DNA from: UBA117 sp049975245
Lineage (GTDB): Archaea > Methanobacteriota > Methanobacteria > Methanobacteriales > Methanobacteriaceae
DNA: 64,000 nt
Assembly: GCA_049975245.1 (NCBI GenBank)
Contig: JBNGDB010000005.1
Span: forward strand, 62,001-126,000
Reading direction: 5' to 3'
Made by a program: the position numbers and the translations under genes
The notes under the pieces: model-generated
What the model was told of the DNA's origin: nothing
Database searches by the model: none
What the model saw: the letters and a program-made list of their open reading frames with translations, nothing else
Shown: positions 17,477-25,407 of the stretch, piece by piece
Numbering within the stretch: position 1 is the stretch's first letter
Layout: each line of letters starts with the position of its first letter

Positions 17477-18208
17477 ATGTCTGATTTAAATAAATCCATG
17501 CTTATAATACCAGCAGTAGATATAAAAAATGGTAAATGTGTTCAATTAGTACAAGGAGAACCTGGTAGTGAACAAATTGTTATAGATAACCCAGTGGAAG
17601 TTGCCAAAAATTGGGAGAGCCAAGGAGCTAGTTTATTACATTTAATAAATTTAGACGGAGCTTTTGGAGAAGATAACAAGAATCAGGAAATAATTGAAAA
17701 AATAGTAGAAGAGGTATCAATACCAGTTCAATTAGGAGGGGGAATAAGAACAAAAGAAGATGCAGCAAATCTTCTAAAAACAGGAGTCAGTAAAGTCATA
17801 TTAGGTACTATGGCCATTGAAAACCCAGAATATGTTCAGGAGCTTTCAGAGGAATTTGGAAAAGAAAGAATAATTGTAGCTTTAGATAGTAAAGATTCTA
17901 AAGTGGTTATTAAAGGTTGGACACAAACAACTGATAAAACAGCTCCAGAACTTGCTAAATTATTTGAAAAAAAGGGTGCTGGAGCTATTTTATTTACAAA
18001 TGTAGATGTAGAAGGACTTCTGGATGGATTTGAACTATCACCTGCATTAGATCTACTTGAGGTTGTAGATATACCCATAATATATGCAGGGGGAATTACT
18101 TCAATTGATGACCTTATAAAACTTAAAAAAACAGGCGTTTTTGGCGTAGTTATAGGATCAGCCCTTTATAAAGGTAAAATAGATTTTAAAAAAGCTTTAA
18201 AAATATAA
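17477..18208 (+). CDS. hisA: Phosphoribosylformimino-AICAR-phosphate (ProFAR) isomerase
   Basis: Fourth step of histidine synthesis, an Amadori rearrangement of ProFAR to PRFAR on a TIM barrel. Visible motifs are LIIPAVDIKNGKCVQLVQG with the first catalytic aspartate, LGGGIRTKEDA, VALDSK, FTNVDVEGLLDGF with the second aspartate, and IIYAGGITSIDDL and GVVIGSALYKGKI phosphate-binding loops. I start at the ATG at 17477 preceded by GTGG, not the ATG 36 nt upstream, which lacks a ribosome binding site and would add a 12-residue leader. No other his genes are in the window. Confidence 0.95.
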   Translation: MSDLNKSMLIIPAVDIKNGKCVQLVQGEPGSEQIVIDNPVEVAKNWESQGASLLHLINLDGAFGEDNKNQEIIEKIVEEVSIPVQLGGGIRTKEDAANLLKTGVSKVILGTMAIENPEYVQELSEEFGKERIIVALDSKDSKVVIKGWTQTTDKTAPELAKLFEKKGAGAILFTNVDVEGLLDGFELSPALDLLEVVDIPIIYAGGITSIDDLIKLKKTGVFGVVIGSALYKGKIDFKKALKI

Positions 18209-18284
18209 GTTCAATTCTTATTGCAAAAAATTTTAATTTTTTTATAAATTTTTTATGAAAGGAAATATCCAATAAATTGAATCC

Positions 18285-19523
18285 TTATTTGGAAAATCCT
18301 TTCAATATTATGCTGTTTTCAATATTCTCTACTATTTTTCTCATTTTTAAAATCTGGTCCGGATTAGTAGAAATAGAAGTTATTCCATATTCAACCAGTT
18401 TTCTTACAATTTCTGCATCAGTGGCAGCATAACCACAAACACAACTTTCTATTTCATTTTTTAAGCATTTATGAATAACAAATTTAGTTGTATTTAAAAT
18501 TGCGGGATGGATCAAGTTAAAATGCTTAGCTACGCGTACACTTCTTCGATCCACAGCCAAAATAGCCATGGTAAGATCACTCATTCCAATGGAGACAAAA
18601 TCAATTCCTTCCTTAATAAAATCGTCAATTAGTAATGCTGAAGAAGGTGTTTCTATTGAAACTCCCAATTTAATGTCTTTATGAGGTTTTAATCCCACAT
18701 CCTTTAACAGATTTCTAGCTAAAATATATTCAGAAATATCCCTCACAAAAGGAATTTTTATTGCTATATTATCATATCCGCTGTCAATAATTTCTTTTAC
18801 AGCTTCAAATTCTGCATTTAATATTTCAGTATTATTTAAATCTTTATAAATACCCCTGAAACCTAATAAAGGATTTTTTTCACGTTTTTCCACTAACCCT
18901 CCTTTTAAATGCGTTAATTCGTCGCTTAAAATATCAAATGTTCGAAACCATACAGGTTTAGGATAAAAGGCATCCACTATTCCCTTTACGCCCTTAACGA
19001 TTATATTGGTTAGTTTATTTTCATCTAATAATCTTGTGGGATGTTTTCCTGTGCGTATAATTATATTTTCTATCCTTATTGATCCAACACCGTCAGAAAG
19101 AGGAGCTACTTCACCAGCTATTTCTGGTATGTTCAAGTTAACTTTAATATTGGTTGCTGGATTAAATAATTCAAGATAATCTATCTCTTCTTCAATTTCT
19201 ATAAACCCGTCATAAATGTTGCCAGTTTTTCCATCCACAGTAACAATATGGTCATCTTGAAGAATTTGTGTAGCATTACCCGTTCCCACTATGCAAGGTA
19301 TTTTTAATTCCCTTAAAACAATAGCTGCATGACTGGTTATTCCCCCGTAGTCAGTCACAACTGCTGAAGCTTGTCTTAGATATGATAACATATCTCTTGC
19401 TGCTCTGGAGAGTACTATGATTTCTCCACCTTCAATGTCTGCCAGATCTTCTATTTTATGAATTTTTTTAACTTTTCCCACACTTACATAAGGACTGGTA
19501 CCAATTCCTTTTATTAATATCAT
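18285..19523 (-). CDS. Phosphoenolpyruvate synthase-like protein lacking the ATP-binding half
   Basis: A 412-residue protein with a phosphohistidine domain (about 1-120; GGITSHAAIVLRELKIPCIVG, active histidine in TSHAA) followed by a PEP/pyruvate-binding TIM barrel (about 170-400; RTFDILSDE, NPLLGFRGI, SIGMSDL, CVCGYAATDAEIV with a C-terminal cysteine). The N-terminal nucleotide-binding domain of PEP synthase is absent, and the 98 bp upstream cannot encode it. It may partner with a separately encoded ATP-grasp subunit or act in a phosphotransfer relay. I do not know which. No ribosome binding site is obvious. Confidence 0.75.
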   Translation of the reverse strand: MILIKGIGTSPYVSVGKVKKIHKIEDLADIEGGEIIVLSRAARDMLSYLRQASAVVTDYGGITSHAAIVLRELKIPCIVGTGNATQILQDDHIVTVDGKTGNIYDGFIEIEEEIDYLELFNPATNIKVNLNIPEIAGEVAPLSDGVGSIRIENIIIRTGKHPTRLLDENKLTNIIVKGVKGIVDAFYPKPVWFRTFDILSDELTHLKGGLVEKREKNPLLGFRGIYKDLNNTEILNAEFEAVKEIIDSGYDNIAIKIPFVRDISEYILARNLLKDVGLKPHKDIKLGVSIETPSSALLIDDFIKEGIDFVSIGMSDLTMAILAVDRRSVRVAKHFNLIHPAILNTTKFVIHKCLKNEIESCVCGYAATDAEIVRKLVEYGITSISTNPDQILKMRKIVENIENSIILKGFSK

Positions 19524-19621
19524 GCATCTTATTTATCTTCTTTATAACAGAAATATATTTAGTTAATTAAATCTAATTTAATGTAATCAATGCTTACAAA
19601 AAATCAATTAATGGTGAAATA

Positions 19622-20077
19622 ATGAAAACTGTGATGGCTACCGGAACTTTTGATATTATTCATCCCGGACACTTATATTTCCTTGAAGAATCTAAAAAAC
19701 TAGGTGGAAAAAACTCTAAACTAGTTGTAGTTTTAGCTAGGGATATTACAGTAAGAGCTAAAAAAAGGATACCTATCGTCAGTGAGAACCAAAGACTAGA
19801 AGTTGTAAAGATGCTAAAACCTGTGGATGAAGCATATTTAGGCAGTAAAACTGATATGTTTAAGATAGTGGAAAAAATTAAACCGGATATAATTGTTATT
19901 GGTCCTGATCAGAAATTTGAAAAAGAATTTTTAGAAGAACAATTGAAAAATAGGAATTTAAAAGCAAAAGTGGTTAGGATTAAAGATTTTAAAGAATCTC
20001 CACTAAATAGTACTTGCAAAATAATTAAAAAAATCAAAAGTATGGATTTTGACCAAAACATTTTCAAAGATTGTTAG
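19622..20077 (+). CDS. ribL: FAD synthase (FMN adenylyltransferase)
   Basis: Archaeal RibL transfers AMP from ATP to FMN. The 151-residue nucleotidyltransferase has GTFDIIHPGHLYFLEE (HxGH motif, residues 8-23), RIPIVSENQRLEVVKML, GPDQKFEKEF, and a C-terminal ESPLNSTCKIIKK motif. Two C-terminal cysteines (in STCK and the final residue) match the pair reported to make M. jannaschii RibL air sensitive. GGTG-N5-ATG supports the start. It converges on the cell-wall gene. Confidence 0.9.
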   Translation: MKTVMATGTFDIIHPGHLYFLEESKKLGGKNSKLVVVLARDITVRAKKRIPIVSENQRLEVVKMLKPVDEAYLGSKTDMFKIVEKIKPDIIVIGPDQKFEKEFLEEQLKNRNLKAKVVRIKDFKESPLNSTCKIIKKIKSMDFDQNIFKDC

Positions 20078-20103
20078 ATCAGAAATAAATCTATTTTTAA
20101 TAT

Positions 20104-20119
20104 TTTAAATTAATTTAAA
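20104..20119. terminator. AT palindrome between convergent genes
   Basis: TTTAAATTAATTTAAA is a perfect 16-bp palindrome flanked by T- and A-runs in the 54-bp space between two convergent genes. It could serve as a bidirectional terminator; archaeal termination mostly needs only T-runs, which are present. Confidence 0.4.
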
Positions 20120-20131
20120 AAAAGAAAAAAA

Positions 20132-22336
20132 TTAGAAAGGCAATTGTGAATATCGGCCTTTCCAATACAATATTTTACAGTTTTGCATAACGCCTAAAGA
20201 ATTTCTCGAACTTGTCGCATCTGCAGTATACCATGTACCGTTGGCATATAATTCTGCCCAAACATGACCTACTGTCATGGTAGTAAACTCGCACTGCGCA
20301 TGAGCATACCTAGCAGGAATACCCACTGATCTTGCCATTGCTATTAATAAATGGCTGTGATCAATACAGTTACCATCACGAGTTTTTAGAATGCCCGTCG
20401 CACCGTATTTTGTATTGTAATAGAATGTATAGCTCAAATTATCTCTGACCCATTTGAATAGTCTATCTGCTTTCTCATACGACGAACTAGCGCCTTCTAT
20501 AATAGACAGTGCAAGTGATCTAATTTCTGGATCATCTGACTGACAATTATTTGTGGGGACAAGATATTCTTGCAGATCGCTTGAAATAACATCCGAGGAA
20601 CCCATAGTTTTTGTGTCAAGAATAGCGTAATTCGGTAGCCTTCCATTTGATTTATAGAAATCCATTATTTTGGAAAAACTATAAACCACGTAGTCAAACT
20701 TAACCTTACCTGCTGAATATATAGCATAATTTGGTGATCGGTTGTATGATTCCATGAAGGTTTTTAATCTTCCAGCTACATCTAAGTATTCTGATTTATC
20801 GATATTAGCGCTGACAATATCACCGCTAGGATTAGGTGCTTCGCCTAATGATGCGAATTTCATAGGAACTGAAGTACCTTGATCTACTTGCAGTACACTG
20901 GATACCAGCAAATATAAGAAATCGGACATGCTGATTTGTTTTCCCGAAACAGTTACATAGCTAGGAAGTCTGTTATATGACTCAATGAAACTTTTAACTC
21001 TAGAAGCTGCATCTTTAACATCATTTATTGTCGTTGAATCAGTACCAGTCGAACCAGAGTTCGAAGAATCTCCATTGAAAAAATTACTATCAATTAATCC
21101 ATAAACAAACAGTGCATAACCATTTGCCCCGTTATTTAATGCAGCATCTACATCCTGCAATAATTCAGTTGATGTCAAAGGAGTCACATCACTATCTGAC
21201 CTATAACTTTGCAAACCAGCAATAACCGGCTTACCACCAGCATTATTAACTATATAATTTACAGCTGATCCAATCCATGCAGTATTTGCTTTGTAATTGC
21301 CTTTATAAACCATAGGAACTAAGAAATCCAAATAATTGGATAACTGAGAATAGTCCTGCCCATAATAATAGGCATTAACTGATTTTTCAGGCATTAAAGC
21401 CGCTGAAACCGCAACTTTAGATTTCACAGATTTCACCGCAGTGTATACACTTTGGACAAAGGAAGTTATACTAGCAGTACCATTTTCATATTTATATGCT
21501 GTACCCGGATACCGCACGTAATCCAGGTGAATACCATTTATGTCATAATTTTCTGTAATATCTGTGATAGTCTTTATTAGATTATCTTTAAATGCTGTAT
21601 TATTACCCGTGCGTGTCTCATAACGATAAAGAGTCTTATTGACCCATTTATATTGTGTTTTATAGACATATTTGTATGCTGTTTTATATCGTATTTTGTA
21701 CTTCCAGTTGTATTTCCAGGTATATTTCCATCGTCCGTAAGATTTGTACCAGGCTTTATACCAAGATTTGTACCAACTCTTATATTTTAGAGTGTATGGA
21801 ACCTTAACTTTAGCCGTGTACGCTTCCTTAACCTTTTGTGTGTATGGGATTTTAACTTGATAGCTGTATGTTCCTTGTGGATCGACCCATTTACCTTCGC
21901 TATCTAAAAAACAGGTAATCCACGCGTGAACTCTTATTCCACTACCATTTAATTTGTTTATTAGATTTTGTAGTTGGCTGGTGTAGGTAGATTTATATCC
22001 TTTAGTTAAAAGGAATATATCTGTTATTCCAGAAGCTTTCAAAGTATTAACATTGATATTTGAAACATCTTCTGGCCTCATCCAGAAACCTTTAACATTG
22101 GAATATATTCCATCCCCTGCAGCAGCGTATTCTTGAATATTCTCTGAAGAGTTATTAGTATTGTTAGAAGTGTTATTACTAGTTGAATTGGATATATTTT
22201 CATTAATTGACTGGGTAGAACTTGAGTTCGTAATATTAGTTATTGGCTGGTCCTCTAATGTGGCGTATATGCTATTTGTACTAAGCAATGCCACGCCAAA
22301 TATAAGCAGCACTGCAAGCAACAAATGTCGCTTCAT
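20132..22336 (-). CDS. Secreted multidomain pseudomurein enzyme: glycosidase-like barrel, Tyr/Lys/Trp module, pseudomurein-binding repeats, transglutaminase-type peptidase
   Basis: A 734-residue exported protein. Residues 1-26 are a signal peptide; 30-68 an Asn/Ser/Thr-rich linker full of N-glycosylation sequons. About 76-150 and 243-420 form a glycoside-hydrolase-like barrel (GIHLDYVRYPG near 268). Between them, 157-242 is a Tyr/Lys/Trp-rich repeat block with SWYK-type tetrads. Residues 437-482 and 514-580 are pseudomurein-binding repeats (RVKSFIESYNRLPSYVTVSG; a third partial with NGRLPNYA). About 600-734 is a transglutaminase-like domain with triad C657 (DGNC), H691 (GHVW) and D706, as in pseudomurein endoisopeptidases. 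I infer wall remodelling. GGAGG-N7-ATG supports the start. Confidence 0.8.
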   Translation of the reverse strand: MKRHLLLAVLLIFGVALLSTNSIYATLEDQPITNITNSSSTQSINENISNSTSNNTSNNTNNSSENIQEYAAAGDGIYSNVKGFWMRPEDVSNINVNTLKASGITDIFLLTKGYKSTYTSQLQNLINKLNGSGIRVHAWITCFLDSEGKWVDPQGTYSYQVKIPYTQKVKEAYTAKVKVPYTLKYKSWYKSWYKAWYKSYGRWKYTWKYNWKYKIRYKTAYKYVYKTQYKWVNKTLYRYETRTGNNTAFKDNLIKTITDITENYDINGIHLDYVRYPGTAYKYENGTASITSFVQSVYTAVKSVKSKVAVSAALMPEKSVNAYYYGQDYSQLSNYLDFLVPMVYKGNYKANTAWIGSAVNYIVNNAGGKPVIAGLQSYRSDSDVTPLTSTELLQDVDAALNNGANGYALFVYGLIDSNFFNGDSSNSGSTGTDSTTINDVKDAASRVKSFIESYNRLPSYVTVSGKQISMSDFLYLLVSSVLQVDQGTSVPMKFASLGEAPNPSGDIVSANIDKSEYLDVAGRLKTFMESYNRSPNYAIYSAGKVKFDYVVYSFSKIMDFYKSNGRLPNYAILDTKTMGSSDVISSDLQEYLVPTNNCQSDDPEIRSLALSIIEGASSSYEKADRLFKWVRDNLSYTFYYNTKYGATGILKTRDGNCIDHSHLLIAMARSVGIPARYAHAQCEFTTMTVGHVWAELYANGTWYTADATSSRNSLGVMQNCKILYWKGRYSQLPF

Positions 22337-22861
22337 TATACTGCCTCCATGTTTTTCCCCATTACCAAATAACTCCTATTTGGAATTCTTTGGTGAGATA
22401 TAGATCGTGACAGCATAACATATAAATCTTTTGTTAAATTAGTAAAGAAGAATTCTTTGCTAATTTTTGTTCTTTAGAAGTTCTAGAATCAGTTTAAAGA
22501 AGTAAAATCCATAATTTTATTCTAAAAAACTTAATGGGGTTGATTTAAGAAAATTCTTACTTTTTTAAAATGATTTATAGTAAATTAAAAGATTTTTGGA
22601 TTTAGTTAACTAAGTTAATTAAATTAAATCTAGAATAAATTTTGTTAAAAAAATTTATTAAAAATACATAATTAATATGGAATAATTTGGTAAAATATCT
22701 AATTAAATTAGCGATTTTAAGAATAATAAATATTCTGATTAATTTAAATTAATAAACTTTGATTAATTATTTTTATTATTAAAAATTAAATTTATAACAA
22801 AATTAAAGAATAAATGAAAATTTATTAAGTGATGCTTCACTTAATTTACTTTGGTGAAACA
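22337..22861. other. Long AT-rich intergenic region with an inverted repeat
   Basis: No gene is seen in this 525-bp gap between divergent genes. It contains an imperfect inverted repeat at 22439-22463 (TTAGTAAAGAA, loop GAA, TTCTTTGCTAA, one G-T pair) lying directly upstream of the box A of the cell-wall gene, a plausible operator or structured element. The rest is low-complexity A/T. Confidence 0.45.
22419..22432 (-). promoter_or_regulatory. Box A promoter of the cell-wall enzyme gene
   Basis: On the minus strand AAAAGATTTATATG resembles an archaeal BRE plus TATA box. It lies about 83 bp ahead of the ATG, giving a leader near 58 nt. Confidence 0.45.
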
Positions 22862-23872
22862 ATGATAGATGTTGGAATTATAGGTGCAAGTGGTTATACT
22901 GGTGGAGAATTGTTAAGATTCTTAAATAATCATTCAGAAGTTGATGTTGTTGCGGCCACATCAAGACAATATGATGAAACTCCTATTAAAAAAGTTCATC
23001 CGCATTTACAAGATTTAGAACTTAATTTTACCGATATATCAACTAGTGAAATTGATGCTGAGTTGGTTTTTACAGCAACTCCCCATGGAGCTTCAATGAA
23101 ATTAGTTCCAGAACTTATTGAAAGAGGTATTAGAGTTGTGGATCTAAGCGGTGATTATCGTTTTGACGATATCGCTACCTACGAGAAATGGTATGGATTT
23201 AAACATCAAAATCCGCTTAAAGCAGTGTATGGACTACCTGAAGTATATCGTGATAAAATTAAAAATGCAAATTTAGTAGCAAATCCAGGATGTTTTCCTA
23301 CGGGCAGCATATTAGCAGCATTACCTTTGGCTGATGAAAAATTAGTGGATACTATGATTATAGATGCTAAAACTGGAGTTAGTGGAGCAGGAATAAAACC
23401 AACTGACGTTACACATTATCCCAACATTAGCGATAATGTTATACCTTATGCAGTAACTACTCACCGACATAGTCCTGAAATTCATCAGGAGATAAATAAA
23501 TTTGGTAAGGTTAAGGTTTCCTTTACACCACATTTAGTGCCGGTAATAAGGGGAATATTAACCACAATTCACACATTTTTAAAAGAAGATTTGACTTCAG
23601 AAGAAGTTAAAGAAATCTACCATACTTTCTATGAAGACGAACCTTTCTTAAAAGTTATGGACATAGGTGAAATTCCTCGTTTGAGTTCTGTTCGAGGTTC
23701 TAATTATTGTCATGTAGGTTGCTTCGATATTGATGAAAATGGTAGAATAGTTATAGTCTCAGCCATTGATAATCTGGTTAAAGGAGCTTCTGGAGAGGCA
23801 ATTCAAAATATGAACATAATGTACGGATTTGATGAGAAAAAATCATTAGAATTTGTAGGTTTACATCCATGA
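22862..23872 (+). CDS. argC: N-acetyl-gamma-glutamyl-phosphate reductase
   Basis: NADPH-dependent reduction of N-acetylglutamyl phosphate in arginine synthesis. The protein begins MIDVGIIGASGYTGGELLRFL (Rossmann motif), has the catalytic cysteine in VANPGCFPTGSILAALPL, and the histidine-rich THRHSPEIHQE segment, ending in VKGASGEAIQNMN, all family hallmarks. Length (336 residues) is usual. I use the ATG at 22862, at GGTG-N5, instead of an ATG 33 nt upstream. Confidence 0.96.
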   Translation: MIDVGIIGASGYTGGELLRFLNNHSEVDVVAATSRQYDETPIKKVHPHLQDLELNFTDISTSEIDAELVFTATPHGASMKLVPELIERGIRVVDLSGDYRFDDIATYEKWYGFKHQNPLKAVYGLPEVYRDKIKNANLVANPGCFPTGSILAALPLADEKLVDTMIIDAKTGVSGAGIKPTDVTHYPNISDNVIPYAVTTHRHSPEIHQEINKFGKVKVSFTPHLVPVIRGILTTIHTFLKEDLTSEEVKEIYHTFYEDEPFLKVMDIGEIPRLSSVRGSNYCHVGCFDIDENGRIVIVSAIDNLVKGASGEAIQNMNIMYGFDEKKSLEFVGLHP

Positions 23873-24001
23873 AAACTTTTATATAACACTTATAATGAAT
23901 AATAAAGAAAAAATAAAGAAAAAAAATATTATTATAATGTAATTTATAAAATGTTTATTATGATGATCTTATCTTTAGGATAGAATTTCAATTTTTTTTG
24001 A

Positions 24002-24027
24002 GATTCTATAGATCGATTCTATAGATC
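24002..24027 (+). repeat. Tandem 13-bp direct repeat upstream of flavodoxin gene
   Basis: GATTCTATAGATC occurs twice without a gap at 24002-24014 and 24015-24027. Each copy contains the palindrome TCTATAGA. It ends 27 bp before the flavodoxin start, so it overlaps or abuts the expected promoter. Confidence 0.6.
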
Positions 24028-24054
24028 AATTTAATTGTTTTATGGGGTGTTGAA

Positions 24055-24549
24055 TTGAAGACCATGGTTATATATTATTCAAGAACGAATAAGACTGCTA
24101 AAGTTGCAGAAATCATATCCAAAAATGTTTCTGCTGATATAATCGAAGTTAAAGATTTAAAAAATAGATCCGGTGCTATTAACTATTTAAAAGCATCTTT
24201 AGATGCTTTAAGAGAAGAAAAAACCAATATTGAACCATCCCCTGTTGATCTTAGTGAATATGGTTTGATATATATAGGAACACCCACCTGGGCTGGAAAA
24301 CCAGCCCCTGCCGTAATAACTTTAATTGATAAATATGATTTTAAAGGCAAAGATGTTATTTTATTTGCCACTGAGGGAAGTAAAGGTGCAAATAGTGTAA
24401 TTGAACGAATGAATGAAAAAATTGAAGCAAGAGGAGCTCGCATGGTCACTTCATTTACCATAAAAACTGGTGGAAAAAATGCAGCTGAACTTGACCAAGA
24501 AGTTAAAAAAATTATTGAAGAAATGGATTTAAAGATATATGGCATATAA
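24055..24549 (+). CDS. Flavodoxin
   Basis: A 164-residue FMN-binding flavodoxin. MVIYYSRTNKTAKVAEII supplies the FMN phosphate loop, YIGTPTWAGKPAPAVITLI the isoalloxazine loop, and LFATEGSKGANSVIERM the third loop, in the usual order. It should shuttle electrons; partners are unknown. The TTG at 24055 is 5 nt after GGTG and is preferred over the ATG three codons later. It is followed closely by secF. Confidence 0.9.
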   Translation: MKTMVIYYSRTNKTAKVAEIISKNVSADIIEVKDLKNRSGAINYLKASLDALREEKTNIEPSPVDLSEYGLIYIGTPTWAGKPAPAVITLIDKYDFKGKDVILFATEGSKGANSVIERMNEKIEARGARMVTSFTIKTGGKNAAELDQEVKKIIEEMDLKIYGI

Positions 24550-24570
24550 TGCCATATTAAAGGTGATTTA

Positions 24571-25407
24571 ATGAAAATAGGTATAACTGAATCTTACAAA
24601 CCATTAATAGCAATTCCACTTATAATAACATTGCTAGCAATAGCATTAATAGCTATAAATGGATTACCCGAAAGTATTGATCTGCAAGGAGGATCAATTA
24701 CTGTTTTAAATCTTGAAAAGCCTATAAGCCAGCAAGAATTGACTAGTATAATCAGTAATGGACTTAATACTAATGATGTAAATATTAAATCAATTACCAA
24801 TACCCAGGCTATTGTAGAGATTGGTGGAGAAGCAGATGTTATTAAACTTACCAATTCACTAAATGGAATAGCCACTATTGAAAGTTTTAGATCAGTTGGA
24901 CCGCTTATAAGTCAGGAAGCACTTACACAAGTTTATTGGGCCATAGCATTTGCATTCATATTTATGTCCATAACTGTGTTAATAATATTTAGAAATTTTG
25001 CGCCTTCCTTGGCTGTTATACTGGCAGCATTATCAGATATATTAATAGCAGTTGGAGGAATGTCCTTATTTGGCATACCACTTTCAATTGCTTCAGTTGG
25101 TGCGATTTTAATGCTTATTGGTTACAGTGTAGACACAGACATTCTATTAACCACCAGAGTTCTGAAAAGAAGGGAAGGTACCGTAACAGATAGAGCATTA
25201 GATGCGTTAAAAACTGGTTTAACTATGTCTATAACTGCAATAAGTGCTTTAACAGTTTTATACCTAGTTGTAATCTTTTTAATTCCATATGCACAAGTTT
25301 TAAGTGAAATAGCTGCAGTTCTAATAATAGGATTGATTGCCGATATTTTAACAACTTGGTTAATGAACTTAGGTATACTAAGATGGTATTTGGAGGCTAA
25401 ACGATGA
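24571..25407 (+). CDS. secF: Protein-export membrane protein SecF
   Basis: Part of the SecDF complex, which uses the ion gradient to assist Sec translocation. The 278-residue protein has one N-terminal helix, the conserved IDLQGGSITVLNLEKP motif, a short extracellular domain and five further helices with SVGAILMLIGYSVDTDILLTTRVLKRREG. GGTG-N5-ATG supports the start and the gene overlaps secD as ATGA. Archaeal genomes often carry secF before secD, as here. Confidence 0.95.
   Translation: MKIGITESYKPLIAIPLIITLLAIALIAINGLPESIDLQGGSITVLNLEKPISQQELTSIISNGLNTNDVNIKSITNTQAIVEIGGEADVIKLTNSLNGIATIESFRSVGPLISQEALTQVYWAIAFAFIFMSITVLIIFRNFAPSLAVILAALSDILIAVGGMSLFGIPLSIASVGAILMLIGYSVDTDILLTTRVLKRREGTVTDRALDALKTGLTMSITAISALTVLYLVVIFLIPYAQVLSEIAAVLIIGLIADILTTWLMNLGILRWYLEAKR

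Noticed and set aside
18285..19621. Frameshift explanation for the missing ATP-binding half of the PEP-synthase-like gene
   Set aside because: Only 98 bp separate it from the next, oppositely oriented gene, so the absent domain is not hidden nearby.
23959..23966. ATGATGA resembling a C box of a C/D guide RNA
   Set aside because: No matching D box (CTGA) or C'/D' pair at suitable distance was seen.
24594..24875. Long antisense open frames opposite secF, secD and the exchanger genes
   Set aside because: These are mirror frames of hydrophobic genes in AT-rich DNA, without ribosome sites or recognisable domains.
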